This document shows positions 12,648-23,300 of a stretch of DNA of 64,000 bases, in pieces. The notes under the pieces are model-generated. The model made no database searches, was not told where the DNA came from, and was given only the letters and a program-made list of their open reading frames with translations. The stretch covers positions 1 to 64,000 of the forward strand of contig NW_004190420.2 in NCBI RefSeq assembly GCF_000224145.3, read 5' to 3'. How positions within the stretch are numbered: position 1 is the first letter of the stretch; every line of letters begins with the position of its first letter. This DNA is from Ciona intestinalis (Eukaryota; Chordata; Ascidiacea; Phlebobranchia; Cionidae). Made by a program: the position numbers and the translations under genes.

Positions 12648-14406
12648 TCTCAGCAGCGCATGACTGAGAATCGTCTAACCTTCATTTAATGGTAAATCCG
12701 TGATGATATCTGCGGCCTTAAAGTAAGTAAAACAAAACACCCATATGCTATATTAGCACACAAACACCTGACACCGGCAAGTTTCTAATAAAACTTATCT
12801 AACATTCTCGGGGCTAAAGTAGACGCCAAAACGAAAAAAGCTGTATTCACGTGTTTATTTCGTTTCAGAACGTCCCCTATGGGTTTTGCCACAGCCCGCA
12901 GCGAAGGCTGTAACTTGATTAAATCGGGACCGTCACCTCTCGTTACTAACCGCAGAACGTAAAAGGGGATTCGAAAACCGATGAGCGAAATAAAGAGACT
13001 GATTGATGAAACTCTTGAACTAAGTCCTGTCAAGCAACCATATTAGCGTGTAAACAAAGTCGATACATCTTCGATATAGACTGGCACTTTAAGCGACCCA
13101 TCAACCTATTTGCACTCTAAACAAACCAAGAGATTTCGCACAACAGACGAATTATTTCAAAGTCTAGTCTATAGTTCCTGTCACTTATAAACTCGGCTAA
13201 TCAGCGGCAAACACTGCAAATGTCGTATAGCAATCGTGCATTGCATTTTCGCAAGATTTGGGGAAAACTGTCAAAAAAATCTAATAGAATTCAAAAAACC
13301 GGGTTTCGCATCAGTTGAAACAAAAGAACGTATAATTTGCCACCCTGGAAACGATCAGATAACCTGTAAGATATTATCTTTAACAAAATCAATATCCTTC
13401 GCCTTGGAAGAGTGGCGCGACCGCTTACTGCTGTGGTGAGATGTCCCAAACAAACGACTCGCGCGTCCTGCAATCAGTATGTTATGCTATATCTCTTTCT
13501 CAACGGGAACATATACTCTTACAAATCACCCTTGTCTCTTTGCATTGCCTACTAATTACATCCAGATCACGAAGCAGATGCGTCACTCGAAACAATCTCG
13601 TGCGGAATCTGAAGCGATAGCGGCTAAGGCGCAGATTGGATCTGAAGCTTTGTAGCATCGTAAGCGGAAGTTCTGTCGAGTGCGTGTGGTAGACACAGCT
13701 TTACCAACACTGACTCAAGCACTAGCTGGCAAGCGGACGCAATTTTGCCGTTTCTAGCAGTTTTAGCAACAAACCATAAACTTCGACATTTTAGAAAAGT
13801 TCATGCACTTCAATTGTCGATGGACCTTGAAATGTTAGATTTATAGTTTTAAAACCAACAATTCGTTGCGGGACAATGTTCTCACAGACAGCAGTCGTCT
13901 ATCTTTATTAATCATAAAAGGTTAAAATAGCAATACGAAGCGAACCGTGACGGTCATTTGACCGCAAAGAGCGCGAGGCCGTGCGACCTGGAGGGGATCC
14001 AACATCCCATATGATTCGATGACGCAATTCTGCGACAACAAAGTGCATTATCTGCATCTCAACCTTGCTGTTGCATAAACATAACGCATTGAGGAACTCA
14101 ACTAAAGCCAACAAGGCCGCGGGTGAGACGGGTTATTTGAACCACCATCTTGTAACGTCACGGATAAGTAAGATTCTCATAAATTATCGAGTCTGCCAAC
14201 TACGTGTGTATGTATGTGAATATGTAGACAGAAAAAATGTCGCCATCGCTTTAATTATGCGGATGCACCACAAATAAAGACGAATTGCCCAAAACAACGG
14301 GCTGTATACGAAACGGAAAGGTCAACAATGACGTCACGTTATGTTCTCACGTCATAAACGCTTGTTAACTTTTTCACACAGGTTTCTATGAATGCCTACC
14401 TTTAAA
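12648..14406. other. Spacer between the vWA/FN3 gene start and the NDNF-like gene end
   Basis: About 1.76 kb. It should contain the promoter of the vWA/FN3 gene and the 3' UTR of the NDNF-like gene. I see no open frame with splice sites or a recognisable domain, and no TIR element. No core promoter motif can be called with confidence. Confidence 0.5.
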
Positions 14407-16771
14407 CTATAAAATAACTAAGACAGCTCTAACATGTGAATATTTGTCTAAATTAAACTCTGTCCAGAGAGATTTAAAACTCCGCTCATTACCGCCACTT
14501 AACGGACGAACATACGACTCTCCTCTACCACTAGGCAACTTACCCATAACAAGTAACTTAGAAATAGAATCGCTCTTGTAGCGTCCCTGACTCGCATATA
14601 TCAACACATAATATGCTTTGCCTGCAGTCAGTTGTGTCAAAGCGTAACTTCTTGCCGTTGATGGAACAGTTATGTCGATTTTACTGATAACAAAAACAAT
14701 CTATCTTAAACATAATTGTGATACATTTCGTCTTAAAATGGTCTATTTTCTTTAAAAGGAAAAGATACGACGTATGGCGGTGTCATACATAACAATTAGG
14801 TACGTATGTAGTAGGGTGGGGAAAGACGGGACACCTTTGGCACATAATATTCCAAATATCCTAAACTGTCTATATTGAAGTCGTGAGGGTACGGTTTTAG
14901 AAATCTTTGATTGTTATTTGTTTACTACCAAATGGGACAAAAAGTTAGAACTAACGTGTCTCATCTTCCCCTACCCTACTATATATACGTAAAAGTGGTT
15001 CCTATTAAAACTACAGAGGGAATTAAATTCATCGAATTACTTTTAGGGAATAATAATAACCATGTTGATAATATATGTTATGATATTATGTGTTTAAAAA
15101 ATCACATTTACTTACCTCTGGTTAGAAGGAGGGTTAGGACAAACCTCTATATGGAAAGTGTCGACCAAGTACTTCGGGTTTGGAGAGGTTCTCCATTTTA
15201 CAATTACCGTTCCGTTTCGTGGATATTGTAAAAAGTACATTGCTTTAGGTGGCGGTATTTCTGCGGGATTAATAATGTGATCAACTGAGGAAAACACTAA
15301 ACAAGAATAAGGACCCGCTTCGTTTGTAACACACACGTTCAAACATATATACCACACATTATCAATGGGATTTGGTGCTAAGGTGGAACTTTGGGGGTAA
15401 AAATATTTCTTCCGCTATCAAAATCTCCTAATGGAAGGGCCCTGTTGTCCCTGTTGTCTGGGGCTAATACATAAATGCTGCTTGTCACATATCGGCAATC
15501 CGGGGGTCTTATGATTGTACTGTTACTCAATACCATAACGATCCATAAGTGCAACTTTGAATAACGCGAGAACTGTATTTGAAAGATAACAAAAGTAAAA
15601 GTGATTTGCTTTAAACTAGGTGTGATTTTTTTCAAATACAACAAAACTACAGTACGTAAAATATATCTGCATTTAGTAAATTTGTTTATAATATGGGCGT
15701 GATAATGCCACGCCCAACATGTCATGTCATAACTGAGCTTGACCTTTGTTACAAGCTGGAATGAAATATGAAACGTCGGTAACGAAGTGCGGAAACCTCA
15801 ACAAGCGAACTGCTCGTATTTTTGAAATGGCAATTACTGAATCGCGTGGGAGAATTTATGGTCACGTGTTAAAGATAAAACATAGATTTCTCGTCTCCCT
15901 CTCGCTTAGTTATATAAAAACTAAAAAAATGCGGAGAAAATGTTTATTTAGTTTTGCAACAGTGGATTCTGTCACCAAAATTAACTCAGCAGACCGTGAA
16001 AAGAAAATAAGTAATTTGCAACCATAGAAGCCGAACTGTGCATCCGCACCGTATACAAGGTTAACCACACGGTAATGGTTCAGTAATTCAGTGTATTTTA
16101 TTAACGCCTCTCCTTGTTTGTTCGGGAAACAGTGATCTATCTCAGTTATCTCCTTGGGTCTATACACTTGTCAATTTCAAGCTAAAAGAGCTGAAATTTG
16201 TATCACTATAAGCCACAGTGAACCCCCAAGACCTAAAATACCAGCCGGTCATTTTCCGTTAAAATATCAGCGACCCCATGTAGGTATGCCGCGCAAGTAA
16301 AACAAAGTTAAAATAGATTTTATCGCATTTTCGCTGCGGTTATTGATTTAGAACGGCCAGAAACTTTTTAAACATTTTAATTTATTTTAAGCCGTTCTCA
16401 AGGGGCTTAGCAGCAAAGAGGGTTAGCAACCCCGGAGTTAATTGAGTGATAGCGGGCAGTTGCAATGACGCCGCTCACGTATTTTTATAACATTTGACCA
16501 AAGCAAACTTACCAGGTACACTCCTGTATGTAGGAAGAGGAGATTTAACAAGACTGCCAATGGATATCTGATGGGCACGATGTACAGGTCGTTTTCCTGC
16601 TCGCCTTCCGCCACTTCTGCTTACCCCCGAGACATAATTTCTTTCATAACCGGAAAATCGAAACCGGTTCCTTGAACGCGACTGCGATACCCCTGCTTCC
16701 CAAAGGCAGAGAGTGCAGAATGCAGCAACAAGAGCAAACTTACTAAGATTCCCAAAACTCGGCATACTCAT
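14407..16771 (-). CDS. NDNF-like secreted protein (neuron-derived neurotrophic factor / Nord type)
   Basis: Six exons: 16513-16771, 16023-16166, 15744-15836, 15534-15572 (a 39 nt exon), 15116-15377, 14407-14683. All phases agree and the total is 357 codons plus stop. Start ATG at 16771 has an in-frame TAA just upstream. Residues 1-30 form a signal peptide (FALVAAFCTLCLWEAGVSQS) followed by a basic Arg-rich stretch. The middle (AVRLLRFPHFVTDVSYFIPA, then C) resembles the NDNF-specific domain. The last two exons form an FN3 unit (NGTVIVKWRTSP ... LTQLTAGKAYYVLIYAS). NDNF proteins have an FN3-related layout and modulate growth-factor signalling outside the cell. This protein is shorter than the vertebrate one (about 570 residues), and the match rests on remembered family pattern, so another FN3 secreted protein is possible. 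Confidence 0.55.
14804..14988 (+). mobile_element. MITE, ~200 bp TIR family, copy 8 (well preserved)
   Basis: Inverted ends GTAGTAGGGTGGGGAAAGAC and CCCCTACCCTACTATATA. About 185 bp because of a small internal deletion. Lies in the last intron of the NDNF-like gene. Confidence 0.9.
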
Positions 16772-17254
16772 AAGTGTTTAACCGAACATTGCGAAAACAT
16801 TAGTTGCTCTAATAAACAGCTGTAAAAACAAAACACGAGTTTACAATCTTTAACTTCACAAGCAATTATACCGACATTACATCATAGTTTTCAAATATTA
16901 TGAACTTGGCAATACATGGCACTTCACACCTTGCAAAGTTGGCAGGATAAAACCGGTCCATTCCGGTTTGAGGCAATTGATCGCAACTTGAGCTCATGTT
17001 TCCCATGCTCTTAACGCTTTTGTAGCCAATTAAACAAAATTTGTAGTCGGTTAAGTATCGGTTACTGGAACCTGCGCCCCAGAAACCGAACAAAACACGT
17101 AATTTTAAAGCTTACGACGATTAAAACACCTTAAGCTTGCTGGTTCGGAGAGTATGCAGCTATTTTTTTGATAACGACTATACGACAGCATAATCTTTCT
17201 CACCGCGGATGTGTGTGATACACGCGAAACTCAAAAGAAAGTTGTGACTTTGTA

Positions 17255-17456
17255 GATACACTAGGGTGGGGGAAGATGGGACACCTTTTCATTCTATTTT
17301 CTCGTTCCATTTGGCAGTAAACAAAGAACTTTCGAAGAATTATAAAACCATATCCTCACGACTTTCATAAACCGTTGTTTATTGTTTAAAACTTAATCAG
17401 GATATTTGAATATTAGGTGCTAAAGGTGTCCCATCTTACCCCACCCTACTATATCA
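17255..17456 (-). mobile_element. MITE, ~200 bp TIR family, copy 9 (well preserved)
   Basis: Left end CACTAGGGTGGGGGAAGATG, right end CTTACCCCACCCTACTATAT. Internal TTTGGCAGTAAACAAAGAAC and AATTATAAAACC agree with the family. Confidence 0.92.
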
Positions 17457-18474
17457 TAACTATACACTTCGGAATTATACCCATATACTATACCTTTATT
17501 TTAAATGAGACCATTTAAAATACAAAACTAAACAGCAAACAAACTTTCCGAAAAGAAAAAACTTGCACTTCAAAACCCCTCAAAATATGGAAAATTAGCA
17601 AAAGTCCAAATTTACACGCCGGGTACGCACTGATTAAAAGTACCGGTAAAATCTTTTTCCTGTTATAGGTTCATTGCACAAACTAAACCTGCCGTTCCGG
17701 TATACCGAGCGTAGCTCACAACTTATGGTGTCGCATTCAAAAAAGCAGCTGACCCCTTTTCCGTTGCTTTCTCCTGGGGCGCACGGACTAATATGCAGTC
17801 ATTGCAGCACCGAGTAATAAACCCCTGAAACCCTACACTTACCACAACCGCTATCTGTTAACACGATGACCGCCCAGCGCGATTTAAATCACCTGCCACG
17901 GGCGAGCATACGGCTGTCAATTTTTGCAAAATAAACACGATTAGCACAGGATTTTCCGCTGGATAGTGTGCGGTTTATGACTCCAATTAGAGGCTTGAAT
18001 TTAAACGTCAAAAATCATTCACCTCTACTTTATTCTTTTAGTTTATACGAAGGAATTGGTAAAGCAGTTCAATTTGAAAATACGGACTTTGCATTTTGGA
18101 GCAATAAGTAGACACTGCTCGCCTTGTTTCTCACCCCTCTGACTATAACACATGCATTTCTTATATACGCTGCTGTTTAAAAGAGGATTCTACCAACTGC
18201 GACGAAAAACGCACTGAGTAGCCTTCACAAACTTTTCAGTACGAAAAAAAGGAAATGTAAACAAAACATTCCGCCGACGAACAAAGCAACTGAAGATGTA
18301 ACCACAATGGGTAATGGTTCGTGAATGATGTTTTGGATTTCACAATCGTTGTGTTTATTTAATATCAATTATTTTCTACGAACATTACCAGGCATATTTC
18401 GACAAAACATAGTACGTTCTGGCCGCTGCGACCAGCCTGAATTTAACGGTCTCTACTAACTTTGGTCGCAGTAA

Positions 18475-18672
18475 TATAGTTCTGTAGGGAAAAATGGAAC
18501 ACTTTTACCACATAATATCCAAATATTCTGATCGTGCTTTAAACAATAATCAATGGTATATGAAAGTCGTAAGGATACGGTTTAATAATTCTTTGAAAGT
18601 TTTTGTTTACTATCAAAGGAGATGAGAAAATAGAACGAAAAGGTGTCCCATCTCTCCTACCCTACTATATCA
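18475..18672 (+). mobile_element. MITE, ~200 bp TIR family, copy 10
   Basis: ATATAGTTCTGTAGGGAAAA at the left; CTCTCCTACCCTACTATAT at the right. The internal ACCACATAATATCCAAATAT block is intact. Confidence 0.85.
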
Positions 18673-20397
18673 ATTACGGTTACCACCCACAGTGAGTCGC
18701 ACATTACACCGGTATGACAAATCTACAGATTCTCCATTTTAACTAAATGACGAAGCGATTTCTAAGTTCTGTACACTGTAAGCTTTTCGCTCATGCTTAA
18801 CCTTTCTCGAACTTGTGCTATGAAATTAATGAACTCCCAGTTCTATGTTTATACCCTTGGTGTGCAATATCACCCGCACAGCAGTAAATCTCACTTGAAA
18901 CTTTCGCTTCGATAAAGACAACAACCGTACATGCGCAGAAGCAGACGGCGACTGAACTGAAAATATCTGGCGCTACATCGCCTTGAATGTTCCCACGACC
19001 TAACTTGTACAATTTATACGCGATACTCCAACGCCCACGGCTCATTTCCCACAAGTAGCTTTTAGCACTGCATCCGCCGGTCGCACGAAGTGTCCCCACC
19101 CCCCAAGCACATCCTTGATTCGTCGGCGAGACGTGACAAAGCGGAAGAGCGTGGCCTTATCTTTACACATGTACACTGACTGCTGTTGAAACCCCGGGCT
19201 GCTATCGCAACGCCCAAGCATTTCAAAGTTAAGCAGACGAACCTGACAGACCAGCAGCGCTGTTAAATGAGTCGTCTAAACGCAGCTGCGAATCGAACCT
19301 CCACCTACAGTCGCCTATAGTGGAGAATTCAACCATGTAAGACTACCCAAAAGACTAAACTAAGTTACACTGTTTAATTGCTAATGTTTTAAAAACACCG
19401 AGTAATCGGTTACACCAGCCCGGAAGACGTCAACGCTCCCCTTTAAGGTTCTAAAAAATGTTTTAAAACTATCCCGGAAATATGCATTCCACCCCACAGA
19501 GGTCGAGTATTTATTTTTATATTTCACAGCCAATTGCGAACAAAAACAGTTGCTTTCCTATATATAGTCGACCCCACCATTCTCCAAACTTGCACAGTCA
19601 AATTTATCGGCGGCGTCGCCTGCTTGGAAAGAATCCACAACCGCAAGTTGAATTGCTGCGAAAATAACTGAAACACAACAACAACAAGCTGAGCTGCTTG
19701 AAATGAAGAATCTATTGCGATTAAATTGAACAGATAACAGAAAATAAATCACAGCTTATTTAAAACGACGTTCTTTAAGTTAAACCCCTTTCTACACTTT
19801 CACTCAACTATTAATTAAATATAAACTAATGGCACTGCTACATAGCGAAAAAATTAAAAACAAAATCCACAGCGAAGTAAGTACAGATACACTAAAACAA
19901 ATGGCTCGGTATAACAGAATTCCTGTGTCGGCGAAATAAGAAAAACAAAAACTACAAGCATTACGTGCATAAGCCTAAGTTACTGCAGCATTTTAAAGAA
20001 TTGCATAACGCTGTATATGACTATATCAATCTACCATTCAATGTACAACGTTAATAGGCGTTCGGTGAAGTTACATCTAGCTAAGAATTGAACGTGTAAA
20101 ATATGGTCTAGGAAGTTTTACCGAAACTTTTTGAGAAAGGCAATTAAGTAACCTTTTATAATCTCTATTTAGACTCTAGCAAAATGCTTATTATCAATGC
20201 TAGAGAAAAATTAATAGGAACAACGTAACCAAATATAGTAGTGTTTCCAAACATAATACATCGAATATGAATATTTCAGTTAACGGAGGTTATAGAAGTA
20301 CAAGCCTAAAATATCGGGAAACACTGCTAGATTTACTTTCATTTAGTGTAATAAATCATAATCTTTATCTGGTATCAACACTCTATACTTTTTAAAT

Positions 20398-23300
20398 TTA
20401 TCTACATAAACTAATCTCAGATGTGTGAACGTATATCGGTTTGTCTCCTCTTTTCATCCCGTCACTTCCCGCCTCTCTTCGGAACAAATAATAAGGTATC
20501 TTTCCCCCGTGCGTTGGATCCTCGTAGCAGGTGCCGGGATAAAAGACATTCCGCGGAGAAGAAGCGATAAAACTGTCGTGGAAAGACTGGGCAGATGGAT
20601 TCCTTGGTTTGGAAAGGGTGCGGGAGGACGAAGGGGACCCGAGGTCAGATTTGTGAAGATCGTTGTTCATGTAGTACGGCACAGATCGTTCGAATGTTCT
20701 TTCCGTACGCAGTTGTGGCTGGTTGTAACCTCTCAATAGCTATACACGAAAATATGGGTACTTTTATAGGTTTGTTGCATTATATGTATGTTACATAAAT
20801 TTTTTAATTAATTTAAAAAATTCTAGTAGTGGTTTTCCGTTCTTACCAAAATTGCAATTTTTAAAAATTTTAAGGTAGCCCATCCACGGGAAACAACTTA
20901 CAGCCCATAAAAAGGAAGCCTTACAACACTTAGAACGAATATATAGTAGGATGGGGAAAGACAGTACACCGTTTTATTCTTTTTTTCTCATTCTATTTGG
21001 TAGTAAATAAAAACACTCAATGAATTATAAAACCGTATCCCAACGACTCCCATAGATCGTTATTAATTGTTTGAAAGACGATCTGGCTATTTGGATATTA
21101 TGTGCTAAAGGTGTCCTGTCTTCCCCACCCTATACCATACTATGTTCTATACATTCCATAGCCTAAACTCAATACAGTATTGAGTAGGCTATGTACATTC
21201 GCATTAATTCTCATTACTGTAAACTAACCGGGGAATATGTTGGAGGTGCCGTTGCAGGTGGGTATGGTGTTGTTCTACGCATGTGGTCGGGTGAATATCC
21301 ATCTGTGAACACCCCACTGTCAGACGCTGAAAGCTTTTCCATCACAGGTGCTGCAGATTGTGTTCTCGTTGCGTAAGGACTTTCTGTGATGGCGAAGTTC
21401 TTGTTCGAATGAACATAAGTTTTCACACCACCGTCGCTAAATTCCTACGGAAAAAATGTACAATACTTATATTGTGGTGGGGGGAAATGAAACACCTTTT
21501 TGCTCCTTTTTTGTCCCATTTGGTAATAAACAAATAACGTTCAGCGAATTTTATAACCATATTCTCTCGACTACCATATACCATTATTAATTATTTAAAA
21601 CAAATATTTAGATATTATGTGCTATAAAGGGTCCAATCTTCCCCAATCTTGCTAAATATACGTATTGGTAACTTAAAAATATTTTGATTTCGCCACTTTA
21701 TACAGGCGTAATCGTGTTTTATTTATACCCTTTAAAATCTGCTGTGCAATTTTTTCGCTGCATCATCAAACTCTTTGTGGTAACCCTCGCGAAGAGCAAA
21801 CATCGTAAATTATAAGATTAATTATTAAAAATATGTCGCGTACTTGTATAATAAAGTTGCCTTGTTTTTAATAATCGTACTTCAAAGTGAATCCAACATG
21901 GTAGATATAATTTCCGAGATATATACCTGTGAAAACGACATTTGCAAAGGTTCTCCGTCTCTTGACTTTGGTTCTTCGTTTATGTTGACTTCTGTGACGT
22001 ATTGGGGTGAGTTGTCACGTGATGGAGTAGATGACAAAACCACAGCTGGTGCGAATTCGGGTGACATTGGAACTACGTGCTGTTAAATACAAATGTGTTA
22101 AATATATAAAAATGCACATCAATTGTTTAATTTGGTTGTTATATATATGCGTGGTGGTTATATAGAGCGCTCGCCTCTATACCGGGCATATGGGTTCGAG
22201 GCTTGTCGCTGTCACCATTGTTGTATAGCCACTGTAAGCCATACACAAAAATCATATATAAAAAGTTGGAATAATATTTAGCCACAAAGTTGCATACTTG
22301 GAAACAATAAGTGAATATATGTGGTGTATCAACATCCGTGTTATAACGAGGGTCGTTGCCCTGCCACGCGAGGGTAAATAAGGTACATTCGTATATTGGT
22401 TCGTAGAGTAGGGTGGGAGAAGATGGGACACCTTTTCATTCTATTTTCTCGTTCCATTTGGTAGTAAACAAAGAACATTCAAAAGATTATACAACCGTAC
22501 TCTCACAACTCCCATAGAGAGCGTTGTTAATTGTTTAAAACTCGATCAGGATATTTGGATATTATGTGCTAAAGGTGTCCCATCTTCTCCCACAGTACTA
22601 TATATAAACCAATAAATGAATTATTTCGACACTGCTCTGTTTTACTCTGATGTAAAGTAGAATTAAAGCGCGGTGCGACGCTTTCTTTTTGTTCTAATAT
22701 TATCCTTCTAGACATAGATGTATGGGTGCGGTGCTTGGTGTAAAGGCGCGTAATTGCAGACACTTTGGGTTAAACGCCGGTAATCACTCACTGTGGTATT
22801 TACACCTGTCCGTCGTTTCAGATCTCACATATACCCGGCTCCAGCAAAAGAAACCGCAAGCGGCAATCTACGGCGCAAAGAAGACCCACCTGTTGCCGGT
22901 GACGCATTTGCGGCGAATCCGATGATCCGGATCGAAGTTGGTCTGCTTGCTTTATTGCTTGTTGGGCGACTGTAACTTGAGTTCGTTGTATAGCGCCTTG
23001 CTGCTCCCCATTCGCATCGCACGTCATCTAATGTTCACGGTTACATAACAAGTTTAGGAAGAAGAATGGACAAGGGGAGAGAATTGGCACAGATTAAAAG
23101 GAAGCATGCCGAATGAAGTCAAACTGATTTAACACTGGGTTCCGGGAACCTATGCATTTACCACGTATAATCAACCGGATTAAACGGTCTTTGCAGCACG
23201 AATAATGCAAAGTGGACAAATTCAAAATTATGTGTTAAAAGAGGCGAAGGCGCTTTAGCAAATACGGATTATCTTTTATTCTCAAAAAATTCAACCTTTG

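Larger units (their letters stand above)
16772..20397. other. Intergenic spacer upstream of the NDNF-like gene
   Basis: About 3.6 kb with two TIR elements (17255-17456 and 18475-18672) and otherwise no gene I can support. Open stretches on the minus strand at 16866-17093 and 18818-19099 have neither domain resemblance nor consistent splice sites. The promoter of the NDNF-like gene and the 3' UTR of the coiled-coil gene must lie at its two edges. Confidence 0.5.

Noticed and set aside
12785..13033. 82-codon minus-strand frame upstream of the vWA/FN3 gene
   Set aside because: No acceptor or donor in phase with neighbouring exons and no domain pattern. The vWA/FN3 signal peptide exon starts independently at 12,647.
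15746..16027. 93-codon plus-strand frame
   Set aside because: It is the antisense of two phase-consistent exons of the NDNF-like gene.
20425..20739. 104-codon plus-strand frame
   Set aside because: Exact antisense of the last coding exon of the coiled-coil gene; the minus-strand reading joins nine other exons in phase.
22149..22222. Possible tRNA gene with A- and B-box-like sequence
   Set aside because: No acceptor-stem pairing and no clean anticodon arm. The same head plus tail recurs at 51,519-51,628, which fits a SINE.
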